From: Kushneria indalinina DSM 14324
GTDB lineage: Bacteria > Pseudomonadota > Gammaproteobacteria > Pseudomonadales > Halomonadaceae
Reading direction: 5' to 3'
Assembly (NCBI RefSeq): GCF_003385845.1
Contig: NZ_QRDJ01000006.1
Span: forward strand, 1,300,707-1,364,706
Length of the DNA: 64,000 bases
Shown one piece after another: positions 31,711 through 41,491 of this stretch (positions are counted from its first letter, which is position 1; each line of letters opens with the position of its first letter). The notes under the pieces were generated by a model. That model was not told where the DNA came from. It did not search any database and saw only the letters and a list, made by a program, of their open reading frames with translations. The position numbers and the translations under genes are program-made.

Positions 31711-32625
31711 CTAGATCACCATCTCGGTACCACCGCCCAGGCGGCGACCCATTCGACGCAGTATGAAAAGCCCCATCAGGGTGGCCAGCAGCATCAAAAG
31801 CGCCCCGGCAGCCCCCAGCGGCCAGTTGGCCGCCTCCCCAAACTGACTCGCGACCAGATTACCCAGCATCTGCGAGCGCCCGCCGCCCAGCAGCTCGGGA
31901 ATCACGTACATGCCAAAGGCTGGAATGGCCACCAGCACGGAGCCGGCCAGAAGCCCCGGCAGGGTCTGCGGCAGCACGGCGACAAAAAAGGTACGCAGCG
32001 GCGAGGCGTAGAGATCGCGCGCCGCCTCGATCTGGGCGTGATCGAGCTTTTCGAACGCGGCATACAGCGGCAGCACCATAAAGGGCAGAAAGTTGTAGAC
32101 CAGCCCCAGCGTCACGGCAAAATCGGACGGAAAGAGCCCCATGTTGGGCGCGATCAGCCCCATTTTCTCGGCAAGACTCGACAGCGGCGTGCCCGGTGAG
32201 AGCAGATTCATCCAGCCAAAGGCGCGGATGACCTGGTTGGTCCATGACGGCACCACCACCGCCAGCAGCATGATGGCACGCAGCCGTGGCCGGCACAGCG
32301 AGATGTACCAGGCGACCGGATAGGCCACCAGTACCACCAGTGCCAGCGAGATAACGGACTGAAATATCGAGCGCCACAGCGTATAGAGATTGCCCGGGCT
32401 CCAGCCCAGAAAGCCAAAGCCTGCCAGATTGCGAAAGGCATCCAGCGTCAGCGGCATCTGCGGCTGACCGAAGCCGCCGTTGGTCATGAATGCCACTGAC
32501 ATCAGATAGGCGCTGGGCAGCACCAAAAAGATGAAAATCCACAGCGCGCCCGGCAGCACGCTGACCAGAAGATGCCGGGTTTCCCGACGCTGGCGCCGGC
32601 GCCAGACCACATCCGCCTGACTCAT
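31711..32625 (-). CDS. potH: Polyamine ABC transporter permease (PotH/PotB type)
   Basis: A 304-residue permease with six core helices and an N-terminal extension. The ATPase-docking EAA loop is AARDLYASPLRTFFVAVLPQT. Its start overlaps the ATPase gene's stop by four bases (ATGA), supporting co-translation. It pairs with the PotI-type permease to form the membrane channel. Confidence 0.93.
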   Translation of the reverse strand: MSQADVVWRRRQRRETRHLLVSVLPGALWIFIFLVLPSAYLMSVAFMTNGGFGQPQMPLTLDAFRNLAGFGFLGWSPGNLYTLWRSIFQSVISLALVVLVAYPVAWYISLCRPRLRAIMLLAVVVPSWTNQVIRAFGWMNLLSPGTPLSSLAEKMGLIAPNMGLFPSDFAVTLGLVYNFLPFMVLPLYAAFEKLDHAQIEAARDLYASPLRTFFVAVLPQTLPGLLAGSVLVAIPAFGMYVIPELLGGGRSQMLGNLVASQFGEAANWPLGAAGALLMLLATLMGLFILRRMGRRLGGGTEMVI

Positions 32626-33797
32626 GCGCCCTCCTCGTCATCGCTTAGCATGATGACGTCTTCGGGATAGATCTCGACTTTCACCTCATCCCCGACCCGA
32701 AACAGACGCTCCCCGGTGTTGGAGATTTCGGCAATCAGCTCGCTGTGCTGCTCGCCGCTTTGGTGAGACAGCCGGTATTCGACATTGCTGCCGCGATAAA
32801 AGCGCTCCACGACCCGACACATGAGCGTATTGAGCTGCTTGCCCGGCTCCACGCTCGGCGCGCCGGGCGAGGTCAGCTCCAGGGTCTCGGGGCGAATCAA
32901 CGCCACTTTCCCCTCATTGTGATCCTCGGTTTCCAGCGCCCCGATCGGCGTTTGCACCGTCATGCCCTCTCTGGCCGAGATCGAAAAGAGATTGTCATGC
33001 CCCATGAAACGGGCCACGAACAGATTGGCCGGGCGCTCATAGACTTCCTGCGGGGTACCGATCTGCTGAATGATCCCATCGCTTAACACCGCGATGCGAT
33101 CGCTCATCACCATCGCCTCTTCCTGATCGTGGGTGACAAACACAAACGTCATGCCCAGACGCTTCTGGGTGCGCAAAAGCTCCACCTGCAGCTGGCTGCG
33201 AAGCCCGGCATCGAGTGCCGACAGGGGCTCATCGAGCAGCAGCACGTCGGGTTCACAGATCAGCGCGCGCGCCAGCGCAATGCGCTGTCGCTGGCCGCCG
33301 GAGAGCTGATCGACGCGGCGGTCCACCAGCGAGCCGAGCTTGATGAACTCGGCAATCTCGACCACCTTCTGCTCGCGCTCGCTGCGCGCCATGCCGCGCA
33401 TTTTCAGACCAAAGGCGATGTTGTCGCGCACCGACAGATGCGGAAACAGCGCATATGACTGAAAGACCGTATTCACGCTGCGCTTGTGAGGGGGCGTGTC
33501 GGTGACATCCACCCCACCAATGGACAGCGTCCCGGCGCTGGGCTCATCCAGCCCCGCCAGCATGCGCAACAGCGTGGTCTTGCCGCAGCCGGAAGGCCCC
33601 AGCAGGGTAAAGAACTCGCCGGCGCGGATATCCAGATCCACGCTTTCAAGCGCCACCACGCCCCCCGGATACTCCTTGCGAATGCCTTTCAGGTTGATGG
33701 AAGACGCCTCACGCGCCGCCCCGGCATTGGCGCCCTGAGTGCTATCGCGATGCTGAAATGGCCCGTCGGGTGCGGCGGTCGGTGAGCGTTCTGCCAT
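32622..33797 (-). CDS. potG: Polyamine ABC transporter ATPase (PotG/PotA type)
   Basis: An ABC ATPase of 391 residues with a C-terminal TOBE domain. Walker A GPSGCGKT is at 67-74, the signature LSGGQRQR and Walker B VLLLDEPLSALD follow in order, and the switch histidine is in FVTHDQEEA. I chose ATG 33797, which has a GGGGAT site about 10 bases upstream, over ATG 33827. The first 30 residues are low in structure. It is the first gene of the transporter operon, 79 bases after a PuuB-like oxidase gene. Confidence 0.93.
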   Translation of the reverse strand: MAERSPTAAPDGPFQHRDSTQGANAGAAREASSINLKGIRKEYPGGVVALESVDLDIRAGEFFTLLGPSGCGKTTLLRMLAGLDEPSAGTLSIGGVDVTDTPPHKRSVNTVFQSYALFPHLSVRDNIAFGLKMRGMARSEREQKVVEIAEFIKLGSLVDRRVDQLSGGQRQRIALARALICEPDVLLLDEPLSALDAGLRSQLQVELLRTQKRLGMTFVFVTHDQEEAMVMSDRIAVLSDGIIQQIGTPQEVYERPANLFVARFMGHDNLFSISAREGMTVQTPIGALETEDHNEGKVALIRPETLELTSPGAPSVEPGKQLNTLMCRVVERFYRGSNVEYRLSHQSGEQHSELIAEISNTGERLFRVGDEVKVEIYPEDVIMLSDDEEGA

Positions 33798-33876
33798 CGA
33801 ACAGGATCCCCTTGCGTATGAATGCACCGCTTGTGCAGTGTCGGTATAGGTCGGTTGCAGGACAGCGCTCCAGAGC

Positions 33877-35148
33877 TCAGAGGCGATCCCTTAATCGGTA
33901 AAAGGCGGTCGCCAGCACCAGAAGCGGCGTTCGAAGCCGGCGACCGCCCGGAAAATCAAGATGTTTCATGGCGGCCAGTAGATCAAAACGCTCGCGCTGC
34001 CCGGCCACGGCCTGCGCCATCAGCTGTCCGGCAAGCCCTGCCAGCGCCATGCCATGGCCCGAATAGCCCTGCACAAAATAAATGTTGTCATCCAGCCGGC
34101 CAAAGTGCGGCGCCCGGCTGCGGGTGATCGCTACCCGGCCGCCCCAGCGATAATCGATCGCCACATCTTCAAGCACTGGAAAGAGCTCGCGCATCTTGCG
34201 CTGCATGATCGTGACAAGCCCGCGCGGCTCACGGCCACTGTAGCTGACCTGACCGCCATAGAGTAAACGCCGCCCTGCGGTGAGGCGATAGTAGTCCAGC
34301 ACAAAATTGGCATCCGAGACCGCGTCACGCTGTGGCAGGGTCTGTGCCACCTGGTGCTCGGAGAGCGCTTCGGTGGCGATGATGTAGTTGACCACCGGCA
34401 TGATCTTGCGCTCGATCTCCGGCACCAGCCCGCCCAGATAGGCATTGCCGGCGACCAGCAGATGGTCACAGTCAATTTGCCCATGTGCCGTGGTCAGCTG
34501 CACGGTCTTGCCACGCGTGATATCGCTCACACGGCTGTGCTCGAAAATCACGGCCCCGGCACGCTGGGCGGCGCGTGCCAGCCCCAGCGTATAGTTGAGC
34601 GGATGCAGATGGCCTGCCTCGCGCTCATACAGACCGCCGAGGTAGGCATCGGTGACCACATGGCGTCTCAGGGCCTCGCCTTCCAGCCATTCCAGCCCTT
34701 CGTAGCCGTAGCGCGTGGCCATCTCGTCCCGCCAGGCCTTCATGGCCCGCTCGTGACGCGGCTTGATCGCGGCATGAAGATACCCGCGGGAATACTCGCA
34801 GTCGATGTCGTGACGTTCGATCAACGACTCGGTCAGCCGCACGGCCTCGCGACTCATCGCCCAGATATCGCGCGCCGCCTGATGCCCAAGCGATTTTTCG
34901 ATGACCGACAGCTCGGTGCCCAGCCCCGGCAAAATCTGCCCACCGCTGCGGCCCGACGCCCCCGCCCCGATCTCCCCCGCCTCCAGCAGTGCCACCCGAT
35001 AGCCCCGCTCGGCCAGATGCAATGCCGCGCTGCAGCCGGTTACCCCACCGCCAATGATCGCCACATCAAAACGCTGCGCGCCTGCCAGGGGAGCCGTATT
35101 GTCCAGCGCCAGATTGCGGGAGTAGGCATACCAGGAGTGCTCGCTCAT
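33877..35148 (-). CDS. puuB: FAD-dependent oxidoreductase, PuuB-like (copy 2)
   Basis: A 423-residue DAO flavoprotein, essentially the length of E. coli PuuB (426). FAD motif IIGGGVTG is followed by GAGASGRSGGQI. It starts with an aromatic-rich segment (SWYAYSRNLALD) like other gamma-glutamyl-polyamine oxidases. It is the first gene in the minus-strand run that continues with potGHIF. It is clearly a paralogue of the oxidase at 25829, but the two differ over much of their length, so they may act on different glutamylated amines. Confidence 0.87.
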   Translation of the reverse strand: MSEHSWYAYSRNLALDNTAPLAGAQRFDVAIIGGGVTGCSAALHLAERGYRVALLEAGEIGAGASGRSGGQILPGLGTELSVIEKSLGHQAARDIWAMSREAVRLTESLIERHDIDCEYSRGYLHAAIKPRHERAMKAWRDEMATRYGYEGLEWLEGEALRRHVVTDAYLGGLYEREAGHLHPLNYTLGLARAAQRAGAVIFEHSRVSDITRGKTVQLTTAHGQIDCDHLLVAGNAYLGGLVPEIERKIMPVVNYIIATEALSEHQVAQTLPQRDAVSDANFVLDYYRLTAGRRLLYGGQVSYSGREPRGLVTIMQRKMRELFPVLEDVAIDYRWGGRVAITRSRAPHFGRLDDNIYFVQGYSGHGMALAGLAGQLMAQAVAGQRERFDLLAAMKHLDFPGGRRLRTPLLVLATAFYRLRDRL

Positions 35149-35335
35149 CGGGACAGCTCATCAAGGCGTATGAAAAAAGCATTATGGTGGGAAAGCGCGT
35201 CAGGAGGCCATGGATCAGCACAGTCTACAGGGACTTTTTTGACGGTTTTGATTCATCAGGGACGAATCCGATGAACGCTGCGGCCTGCTCCCGACGCGTG
35301 TATCGCTACTTTTTCATCAGAGACAGGCCGGCCAC

Positions 35336-35365
35336 AAAAAAGCCGCGCTCATTGAGCGCGGCCTT
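35336..35365 (-). terminator. Intrinsic terminator after moeB
   Basis: Read on the minus strand, a 9-base-pair stem (GCCGCGCTC with loop AAT) is followed by TTTTTT. It lies just after the moeB stop. The rest of 35149-35335 shows no gene; it should hold the promoter of the oxidase gene at 33877-35148. Confidence 0.85.
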
Positions 35366-35381
35366 GATCATGCTTCGAGTC

Positions 35382-36131
35382 TCAGGGCCTGAGGCTACAC
35401 ACCGGGCAGTGCGGGTCACGCCCCAGCCCGAAGTGTCGCCACTGCCCGCTCAGACCATCGAAGGTAGAAAGTCCCTGATGGGGGGGGCCGCAGCCGCTCA
35501 AAAGCTTCAGGGCTTCGAGCGCCTGATAGCTGCCGATCATGCCGACCAGGGGGGCAATGACGCCGCTCTCGGCACAGGTCAGCTGATCCTCATCGGCACT
35601 GTCGCCGTAGAGGCAGGCGTAACAGGGGGCGGCCGGGTCGCGAAGATCAAAGACGGCCAGCTGCCCCGAGAAGCGGATGGCCGCGCCGGAGACCAGCGGC
35701 GTGCCGGCCGCCACGCAGGCGCGGTTGATGGCATCCCGGCTTTCGAAACGGTCGGTGCAGTCCAGTACGACATCGGCGCGGGCCACGGCATGCTGCAACC
35801 CTTCGCCCTGCAGACGCTCGGTGATGACCTGCGTCCGACAGTGGCTGTTGATCGCGGCGATGCTGTCAGCCGCCGACTGCGCCTTGAAGCTGTCGATATC
35901 CACCTCACCATGGGCGATCTGGCGCTGCAGGTTGGAGAGATCGACCCGGTCATCATCGGCCAGTGTGAGCGTGCCGACACCGGCGGCCGCCAGGTAAAGC
36001 GCCGCCGGCGAGCCCAGACCGCCCAGGCCAATGATCAATACATGCCCGGCCATGAGGCGCGTCTGACCCTCGTAATCAAGCTCGTTGAGCATGATCTGAC
36101 GGCTATAGCGCAGAAGCTGCTCGTCGTTCAT
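35382..36131 (-). CDS. moeB: MoeB, molybdopterin-synthase adenylyltransferase
   Basis: A ThiF/MoeB/HesA family E1-like enzyme of 249 residues, the same length as E. coli MoeB. It adenylates the C-terminus of MoaD for sulfur transfer in molybdopterin synthesis. The nucleotide motif GLGGLGSP is near residue 37, and two cysteine pairs (CYAC and CPVC) bind zinc. The frame is open to 36245 but ATG 36131 has the correct N-terminus (NDEQLLRYSRQIML). Next to hemA-prfA-prmC this arrangement is common. ThiF is the alternative assignment, since the two are hard to separate by sequence. Confidence 0.88.
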   Translation of the reverse strand: MNDEQLLRYSRQIMLNELDYEGQTRLMAGHVLIIGLGGLGSPAALYLAAAGVGTLTLADDDRVDLSNLQRQIAHGEVDIDSFKAQSAADSIAAINSHCRTQVITERLQGEGLQHAVARADVVLDCTDRFESRDAINRACVAAGTPLVSGAAIRFSGQLAVFDLRDPAAPCYACLYGDSADEDQLTCAESGVIAPLVGMIGSYQALEALKLLSGCGPPHQGLSTFDGLSGQWRHFGLGRDPHCPVCSLRP

Positions 36132-36150
36132 GGGAACTCCCGTACAGCGA

Positions 36151-37017
36151 TCAAGGATTCGGAGAGGCAGAAGGCCACTGCCCCAGAGTGACACGCTCAC
36201 GCCCGCCGAGGTCTCGGCAGGTGCCCACGGTCGTATAACCGGCACTTGTCAGCGCCGCCCGCACCGCTTCGCCCTGCTGATGGCCGTGTTCCAGCATCAG
36301 CCAGCCACCGACGGTCAGAAAATCACGGGCAGTCTCGATCAGGTGCAGCAGATCGGCCATGCCGTCCTGCCCTGCCACCAGCGCCGAGCGCGGTTCAAAG
36401 CGCACATCGCCCTGCCCCAGATGCTCATCAGACGCGTCGATGTAGGGCGGGTTACTGACGATCAGCTCAAAGCGCATGGAGGGCGCCAGCGCCGAGAAGA
36501 AATCGCCCTGCTCAAAGCGGACATTGGTGATGCCCAGCGTCTCGGCATTGCGCTGCGCCAGGGTGACGGCTTCTGCAACAATATCGATACCGGTCACCTG
36601 CCAGTCGGGGCGTTCAGACGCCAGCGCCAAGGCAATGGCGCCGCTGCCGGTGCCCAGATCCAGTGCACGCACATCGCTCGCCGGCATATGCGTCAGCGCC
36701 TGTTCGACCAGGGTTTCGGTATCAGGACGCGGGATCAGGGTATGAGGCGACACGGCGAGAGGCAGGCCAAAAAACTCGCGATAGCCCAAAAGCCAGGCCA
36801 CCGGTTCGCCCTGCTCACGCCGCTCAACCAGGGCATTGAAACGCTTGGCTTCGGCTGGTTCAACCTCGCGATCCCCCCAGGTATAAAGCCAGGTCCGCGA
36901 ACGCCCCAGCACATGGGCCAGCAGCAGCTGGGCATCAAGATGGGGCGTGGCTGTCTCGTCAGTGGCGTGACGGGCAAGACGGGCCACGGCATCGGACAGG
37001 GCCTGATCAATGCGCAT
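36151..37017 (-). CDS. prmC: PrmC (HemK), release-factor glutamine methyltransferase
   Basis: A 288-residue SAM-dependent N5-glutamine methyltransferase that modifies the glutamine of the GGQ motif in release factors RF1 and RF2. The SAM motif ALDLGTGSGAIALAL and the catalytic NPPY (VSNPPYID) are intact. It lies directly downstream of prfA, its substrate gene, 24 bases away, and 19 bases before moeB. Confidence 0.96.
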   Translation of the reverse strand: MRIDQALSDAVARLARHATDETATPHLDAQLLLAHVLGRSRTWLYTWGDREVEPAEAKRFNALVERREQGEPVAWLLGYREFFGLPLAVSPHTLIPRPDTETLVEQALTHMPASDVRALDLGTGSGAIALALASERPDWQVTGIDIVAEAVTLAQRNAETLGITNVRFEQGDFFSALAPSMRFELIVSNPPYIDASDEHLGQGDVRFEPRSALVAGQDGMADLLHLIETARDFLTVGGWLMLEHGHQQGEAVRAALTSAGYTTVGTCRDLGGRERVTLGQWPSASPNP

Positions 37018-37041
37018 GAAAGCTCTTGTCAGTCATTCCTG

Positions 37042-38133
37042 TCAGCCGTTTTCGCCGGTCATGGCCGCCAGCTGGTCGGCCTGATATTCATGCACCAGCG
37101 GATCGATGATGTCATCAAGCGCACCGGTCATGACTTCCCCAAGCTTGTAGAGCGTCAGGTTGATACGGTGATCGGTCACCCGGCCCTGCGGGAAGTTATA
37201 GGTGCGGATGCGCTCGCTGCGATCGCCCGAACCCACCAGCGAACGGCGCGTATCGGACTGCTGCTGTTGTCTGGCGCTTTCGGCACTCTGTTTGAGGCGG
37301 GCCGCCAGTAGCGACATGGCGCGGGCACGGTTTTTGTGCTGGCTGCGCTCGTCCTGGCATTCCACCACGGTACCGGTCGGCAGGTGCGTAATGCGGATCG
37401 CGGAATCGGTGGTATTGACGTGCTGGCCGCCGGCGCCGCTGGCGCGGAAGGTGTCTACACGCAGATCACCCGGGTTGAGCTCGACCTCGGCGACGTCATC
37501 GGCCTCGGCCATGACGGCCACCGTGCAGGCCGAGGTATGGATGCGCCCCTGGGATTCGGTCGCCGGCACCCGCTGCACCCGATGCGCGCCGGATTCAAAC
37601 TTGAGCCGGGCATAGATATCGCCGCCGGCCACACGGGCGATGATCTCCTTGAACCCGCCCTGTTCGCCGTGGCTGGCGCTGACGGTTTCCATTTTCCAGC
37701 CGCGGCTTTCGGCGTAGCGCGAATACATGCGAAAAAGATCACCGGCAAAGAGTGCGGCTTCATCGCCGCCGGTGCCGGCGCGCACCTCGAGATAGACGCT
37801 GCGCTGATCGTCCGGGTCCTTCGGGATCAAAAGCTGCAGCAGCTGTGGCTCCAGCGCCTCGAGCTTCTCGTCGATGTCGGCAATCTCGTCATGCGCCATG
37901 GCGCGCATGTCCGGATCGCTGTCTTCAAGCATCTGACCGGCGCTGTCACGATCGGCCTCGAGGCTGCGATGGCGTGCCCAGTGTCCGACCAGTTCTTCCA
38001 GATCGGCATACTCGCGCGAGTAGTTGCGAAACCGGGTCTGATCACCGATGACGCCCGGGTCGGAAAGGAGTCTCGAGAGTTCTTCAAAACGTTCGGCAAA
38101 GCCGTCAAGGCGGTCTCTGAGCGAGGCCTTCAT
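37042..38133 (-). CDS. prfA: Peptide chain release factor 1
   Basis: RF1 of 363 residues. The GGQ motif that triggers peptide release is at 235-237 (GAGGQHVN), and the tripeptide anticodon is Pro190-Ala191-Thr192 (VPATESQG), which marks RF1 (UAA/UAG) rather than RF2 (SPF). There is no programmed frameshift. It overlaps the hemA stop by four bases, the classical hemA-prfA-prmC arrangement. Confidence 0.97.
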   Translation of the reverse strand: MKASLRDRLDGFAERFEELSRLLSDPGVIGDQTRFRNYSREYADLEELVGHWARHRSLEADRDSAGQMLEDSDPDMRAMAHDEIADIDEKLEALEPQLLQLLIPKDPDDQRSVYLEVRAGTGGDEAALFAGDLFRMYSRYAESRGWKMETVSASHGEQGGFKEIIARVAGGDIYARLKFESGAHRVQRVPATESQGRIHTSACTVAVMAEADDVAEVELNPGDLRVDTFRASGAGGQHVNTTDSAIRITHLPTGTVVECQDERSQHKNRARAMSLLAARLKQSAESARQQQQSDTRRSLVGSGDRSERIRTYNFPQGRVTDHRINLTLYKLGEVMTGALDDIIDPLVHEYQADQLAAMTGENG

Positions 38134-39401
38134 GGCGATTCCTGGTGCAGCGCGCTGTCGTCGATCAAGAGTTCCTCCGCAGCCTGGATCAGATCCACCC
38201 GCTCGGCACCGGAGGCCGCGCGAATGCGTGAAGTCGTACCGTGCAGCAGCCGGTTGGTGAGCTGCTGCGTCAATTTCTGGATGACCCGCTCGGGGTCCTG
38301 ACCGCGTGACAGCGCCGCCAGCGCCTCACTTTCAGCCTCGGCACGCAGGCGCTCGGCCTGATGGCGATGGCGCCGGATCAGGTCGCCGGCGCTGCGCACC
38401 CGTCTTTCGTGCTGCCAGGCCGAGACATTGGCCAGAATCATCTCTTCGGCCTGGTCGGCGGCGGCCTGGCGCGAACGGCGGTTTTCACTGATGACCTCGT
38501 TGAGATCATCAATGCTGTACAAAAAGATGTCGTCAAGCTCGCCCACCTGCGGCTCGATGTCCCGCGGGATGGCGATATCCACCATGAAAATGGGGCGGTG
38601 CTTGCGTGTTTTCAGCGCCGATTCCACGAGCCCCTTGCCCAGCAGCGGCGTGGGGCTGCCGGTCGAGGAGATCACGATATCGGCACAAATCAGCGCGTTT
38701 TCGAGCTCGTCCAGCCCGATCGCCACGCCGTTGACCTCATCGGCCAGCGTCTGCGCGCGCTCGCGCGTGCGGTTGGCCACAATAATGCCCTGAATGCCGG
38801 CATCGCGAAGATGACGTGCGACCAGTTCGATGGTTTCGCCGGCCCCGATCAACAGCGCTCGGGACTGACGAATGTCATCAAAGATGCGACCAGCCAGATT
38901 GACCGCGGCATAGGCCACCGAGACCGGGTTTTCACCGATGCCGGTATCGGTACGCACCTGCTTGGCCACGGCAAAGGTGTGCTGAAAAAGACGCTCGAGC
39001 TCGCTGCCCAGGCTTTGATGGGCCCTGGCCACCTGATAGGCACTCTTGATCTGCCCCAGAATCTGGGGCTCGCCGAGTACCATCGAATCAAGGCCGCAGG
39101 CAACCCGCATCAGATGACGCACGGCCTCGCCGTCACGATGCCACCGGGCGCATTGCTCCAGCGACTCCACGGGCAGACGATGAAAGTGGCCGAGCCATTC
39201 GAGGATCAGGCGCTCGTCCCCCCCGTCGAGCCGACAATAGATCTCGGTTCGATTGCAGGTCGACAGAATGGCGGCTTCCTGAACCTCGGCAAGCGAGGTC
39301 AGATCTTCAAGCGCCAGTGCCATCTGACTGGAGGAGAAAGCGACCTGTTCACGTACCTCAAGGGTCGCACTTTTATGATTGATGCCTAGAGAAAGAAGCA
39401 T
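38130..39401 (-). CDS. hemA: Glutamyl-tRNA reductase (HemA)
   Basis: A 423-residue enzyme that reduces Glu-tRNA-Glu to glutamate-1-semialdehyde, the first committed step of C5 tetrapyrrole synthesis. The catalytic cysteine is Cys49 in [11 protein letters not shown]. The NADPH domain has [17 protein letters not shown], and the C-terminal dimerisation helices follow. It is divergent from the TPR-protein gene with a 263-base gap. That gap should hold both promoters but shows none I can call with confidence. Confidence 0.96.
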   Translation of the reverse strand: MLLSLGINHKSATLEVREQVAFSSSQMALALEDLTSLAEVQEAAILSTCNRTEIYCRLDGGDERLILEWLGHFHRLPVESLEQCARWHRDGEAVRHLMRVACGLDSMVLGEPQILGQIKSAYQVARAHQSLGSELERLFQHTFAVAKQVRTDTGIGENPVSVAYAAVNLAGRIFDDIRQSRALLIGAGETIELVARHLRDAGIQGIIVANRTRERAQTLADEVNGVAIGLDELENALICADIVISSTGSPTPLLGKGLVESALKTRKHRPIFMVDIAIPRDIEPQVGELDDIFLYSIDDLNEVISENRRSRQAAADQAEEMILANVSAWQHERRVRSAGDLIRRHRHQAERLRAEAESEALAALSRGQDPERVIQKLTQQLTNRLLHGTTSRIRAASGAERVDLIQAAEELLIDDSALHQESP

Positions 39402-39664
39402 CGTGATACCGTATTAGCTATAACGTTCGTTTAGAACGCTGAGACACGACTGGATAATGTGTCAGGCATCCAATCCTGTCAGGTCAGGTCCGTTATCGGT
39501 GATACAGTGCGCATTTCGTGCATGAACGGCATCAGGGGACTGCGTAGTGCCGCGGTGCTCGCACTTCATGGTCGTGCATTCTAACATAGCCCCGGGCGCC
39601 GTGGGATGGAACGCTTTCATCAGCTTCATAGCCCCGGCAGGTTTCGCCATCAATGAGGACACGG

Positions 39665-41491
39665 ATGCGCCAACGCACAATATGGCTATCGATGGCCGCC
39701 CTGCTGCTGCCCGCGGCACTTTGGCCGACATCTTTTGCGACCGCGAGTGATCAGCCTGCTCCGTCGACCTCTCATGATGTCAACGCCCCAAAGCAGAGTA
39801 ATGCCTCGCCAGAGCAGCGCAACCCTTCCAGGGAAGGTCTTGACGGGGCCACGCTCGGCGCCCTTCTGGGTGCCGATATTGCTGCACAGCGCGGTGATAC
39901 CGGGCTTGCAGCCCGCACCTATCTGCAGCAGAGCCAGCGCCACACGGACATTGGCCTGGCCCGACGCGCCACACAGATGGCGCGTCTGGGCAATGACCCG
40001 CAGCTGGTTATTGCCGCGGCCAATCACTGGGCGGCGCTGGACAGAAACAGCGCGACTCCCCGCCGTATTCTTGCTGCTGCCGCCGCCGAACAGGGCGAAT
40101 GGGCAACGGCCATGGCACTGCTGCTGGAAGTCGACGCCAGCGGGCAGGATGCGGATCTCGAGTCGTTTCTGGAAGATGCCATTACCAGCGGCGCCAGCAC
40201 TGAAGAGCTGCTGGCACCGCTTGAAAGCTATATCACGCGCCATCCCGAACAACCTCATGCACTGACAACGCGTGCCCTGCTTCGATCGTTGCAGGGTAAT
40301 AACGACGCGGCCAGCCGTGATCTTGAGCGCGCAGAAGCCCTTGATGCCGAGCTGCCGGCGATCTGGCTCGCCCGCAGCCAGATTGCACTGGATCAGGAGG
40401 ATGCTGCCGGCGCGCTGAAATCCGCCCGGCGCGGCCATGAGCTTGCCCCGCAGGACAACCGCTTCATTCTGGCCATGGCCCAGGCCAATCTGGCCATGGA
40501 TGATGTCGATGCAGCCGAGAAGCAGTTCGACACCCTGATGCAGGACATGCCGGACAATCTGCAGCTGCGTCTGGCACTGGCCCAGCTTTATCTGCGCAAC
40601 GATCATCCTGACGCTGCACAGCGTTTGCTGAAGCCGGCTTTGGAAGAGGACAACGCCTCCCCATCCGGCGAGCTTTATATGCTGGCCGGCCTTGTCAGCG
40701 AAAGACTCGATGACATCGATCAGGCACTGGCGCTCTATGCCCGTGTCCCCGAAGGCGAACATTTTGCAGGAGCCCGTGTCCGCGGTGTACAGCTGCTGGC
40801 AGAGCGTCAGCGCATCGATGACGCCCTGGACTGGCTGCACGATCAGGAAGATGACTACCCCGACCAGTTTGCTGCGCTCATGGAGCTCTCCCTGTCACTG
40901 CTGGATCAGAATGATCAGCAGGCGCGGGCCGATCAACTGCTCGACGGCGCCATCGAGGAACGCGCCCCCGATAACAGCGACCTCCTTTATATACGCGCCA
41001 TTCGCGCCATCGAACATCAGGATCTCGAGGCCATGGAGCGCGACATGCGTACACTGCTCGAGCGCGATCCCGACAATGCCGATGCGCTCAACGCCTTCGG
41101 CTATACCCTGACCGAGCAGACCGATCGTCACGAAGAGGCGCTGGAACTGCTTGAGCGCGCCCATCGTCTGGCGCCGGAATCGGCACCGATCATCGACAGC
41201 CTGGGCTGGGCGCATTTTCATCTGGGCCAGCTGGATCAGGCCGTGTCGCTGCTCAAGCAGGCCTACGCCCTGATGCCGGATGAAGAGGTCGCAGCGCATC
41301 TGGCAGAAGCGCTCTGGGCCAGCGGTGACAGCGAGCAGGCACGACGCATTATCGCAGGGGCCACGACACGCTTTCGCACCCACCCCACCATCGATGATCT
41401 GCTGAGCCGCTATCCGCTGCTGACACCGCTCAGCCCGCTGCCAAAAGCCACGGATTCACCCACTGTCACTTCCCAGGAGAACACCCCATGA
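39665..41491 (+). CDS. Tetratricopeptide-repeat exported protein
   Basis: A 608-residue exported protein with a signal peptide (hydrophobic stretch to about residue 23, cleavage near FATAS) and many degenerate TPR units. The clearest are near residues 225-340 and 460-550 (NADALNAFGYTLTEQTDRHEEALELLERAHRLAP follows the TPR pattern). It corresponds by position to the conserved TPR gene between hemA and lolB in Pseudomonas relatives. I chose ATG 39665, with GAGGA upstream, rather than 39653. Its molecular function is not established; a periplasmic or outer-membrane scaffolding role is a guess. Confidence 0.88.
   Translation: MRQRTIWLSMAALLLPAALWPTSFATASDQPAPSTSHDVNAPKQSNASPEQRNPSREGLDGATLGALLGADIAAQRGDTGLAARTYLQQSQRHTDIGLARRATQMARLGNDPQLVIAAANHWAALDRNSATPRRILAAAAAEQGEWATAMALLLEVDASGQDADLESFLEDAITSGASTEELLAPLESYITRHPEQPHALTTRALLRSLQGNNDAASRDLERAEALDAELPAIWLARSQIALDQEDAAGALKSARRGHELAPQDNRFILAMAQANLAMDDVDAAEKQFDTLMQDMPDNLQLRLALAQLYLRNDHPDAAQRLLKPALEEDNASPSGELYMLAGLVSERLDDIDQALALYARVPEGEHFAGARVRGVQLLAERQRIDDALDWLHDQEDDYPDQFAALMELSLSLLDQNDQQARADQLLDGAIEERAPDNSDLLYIRAIRAIEHQDLEAMERDMRTLLERDPDNADALNAFGYTLTEQTDRHEEALELLERAHRLAPESAPIIDSLGWAHFHLGQLDQAVSLLKQAYALMPDEEVAAHLAEALWASGDSEQARRIIAGATTRFRTHPTIDDLLSRYPLLTPLSPLPKATDSPTVTSQENTP

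Noticed and set aside
39402-39664. Inverted repeat CGTTC-N5-GAACG (39424-39438) in the hemA/TPR gap as an operator
   Set aside because: The arms are only five bases with no supporting context; such a repeat is expected by chance.
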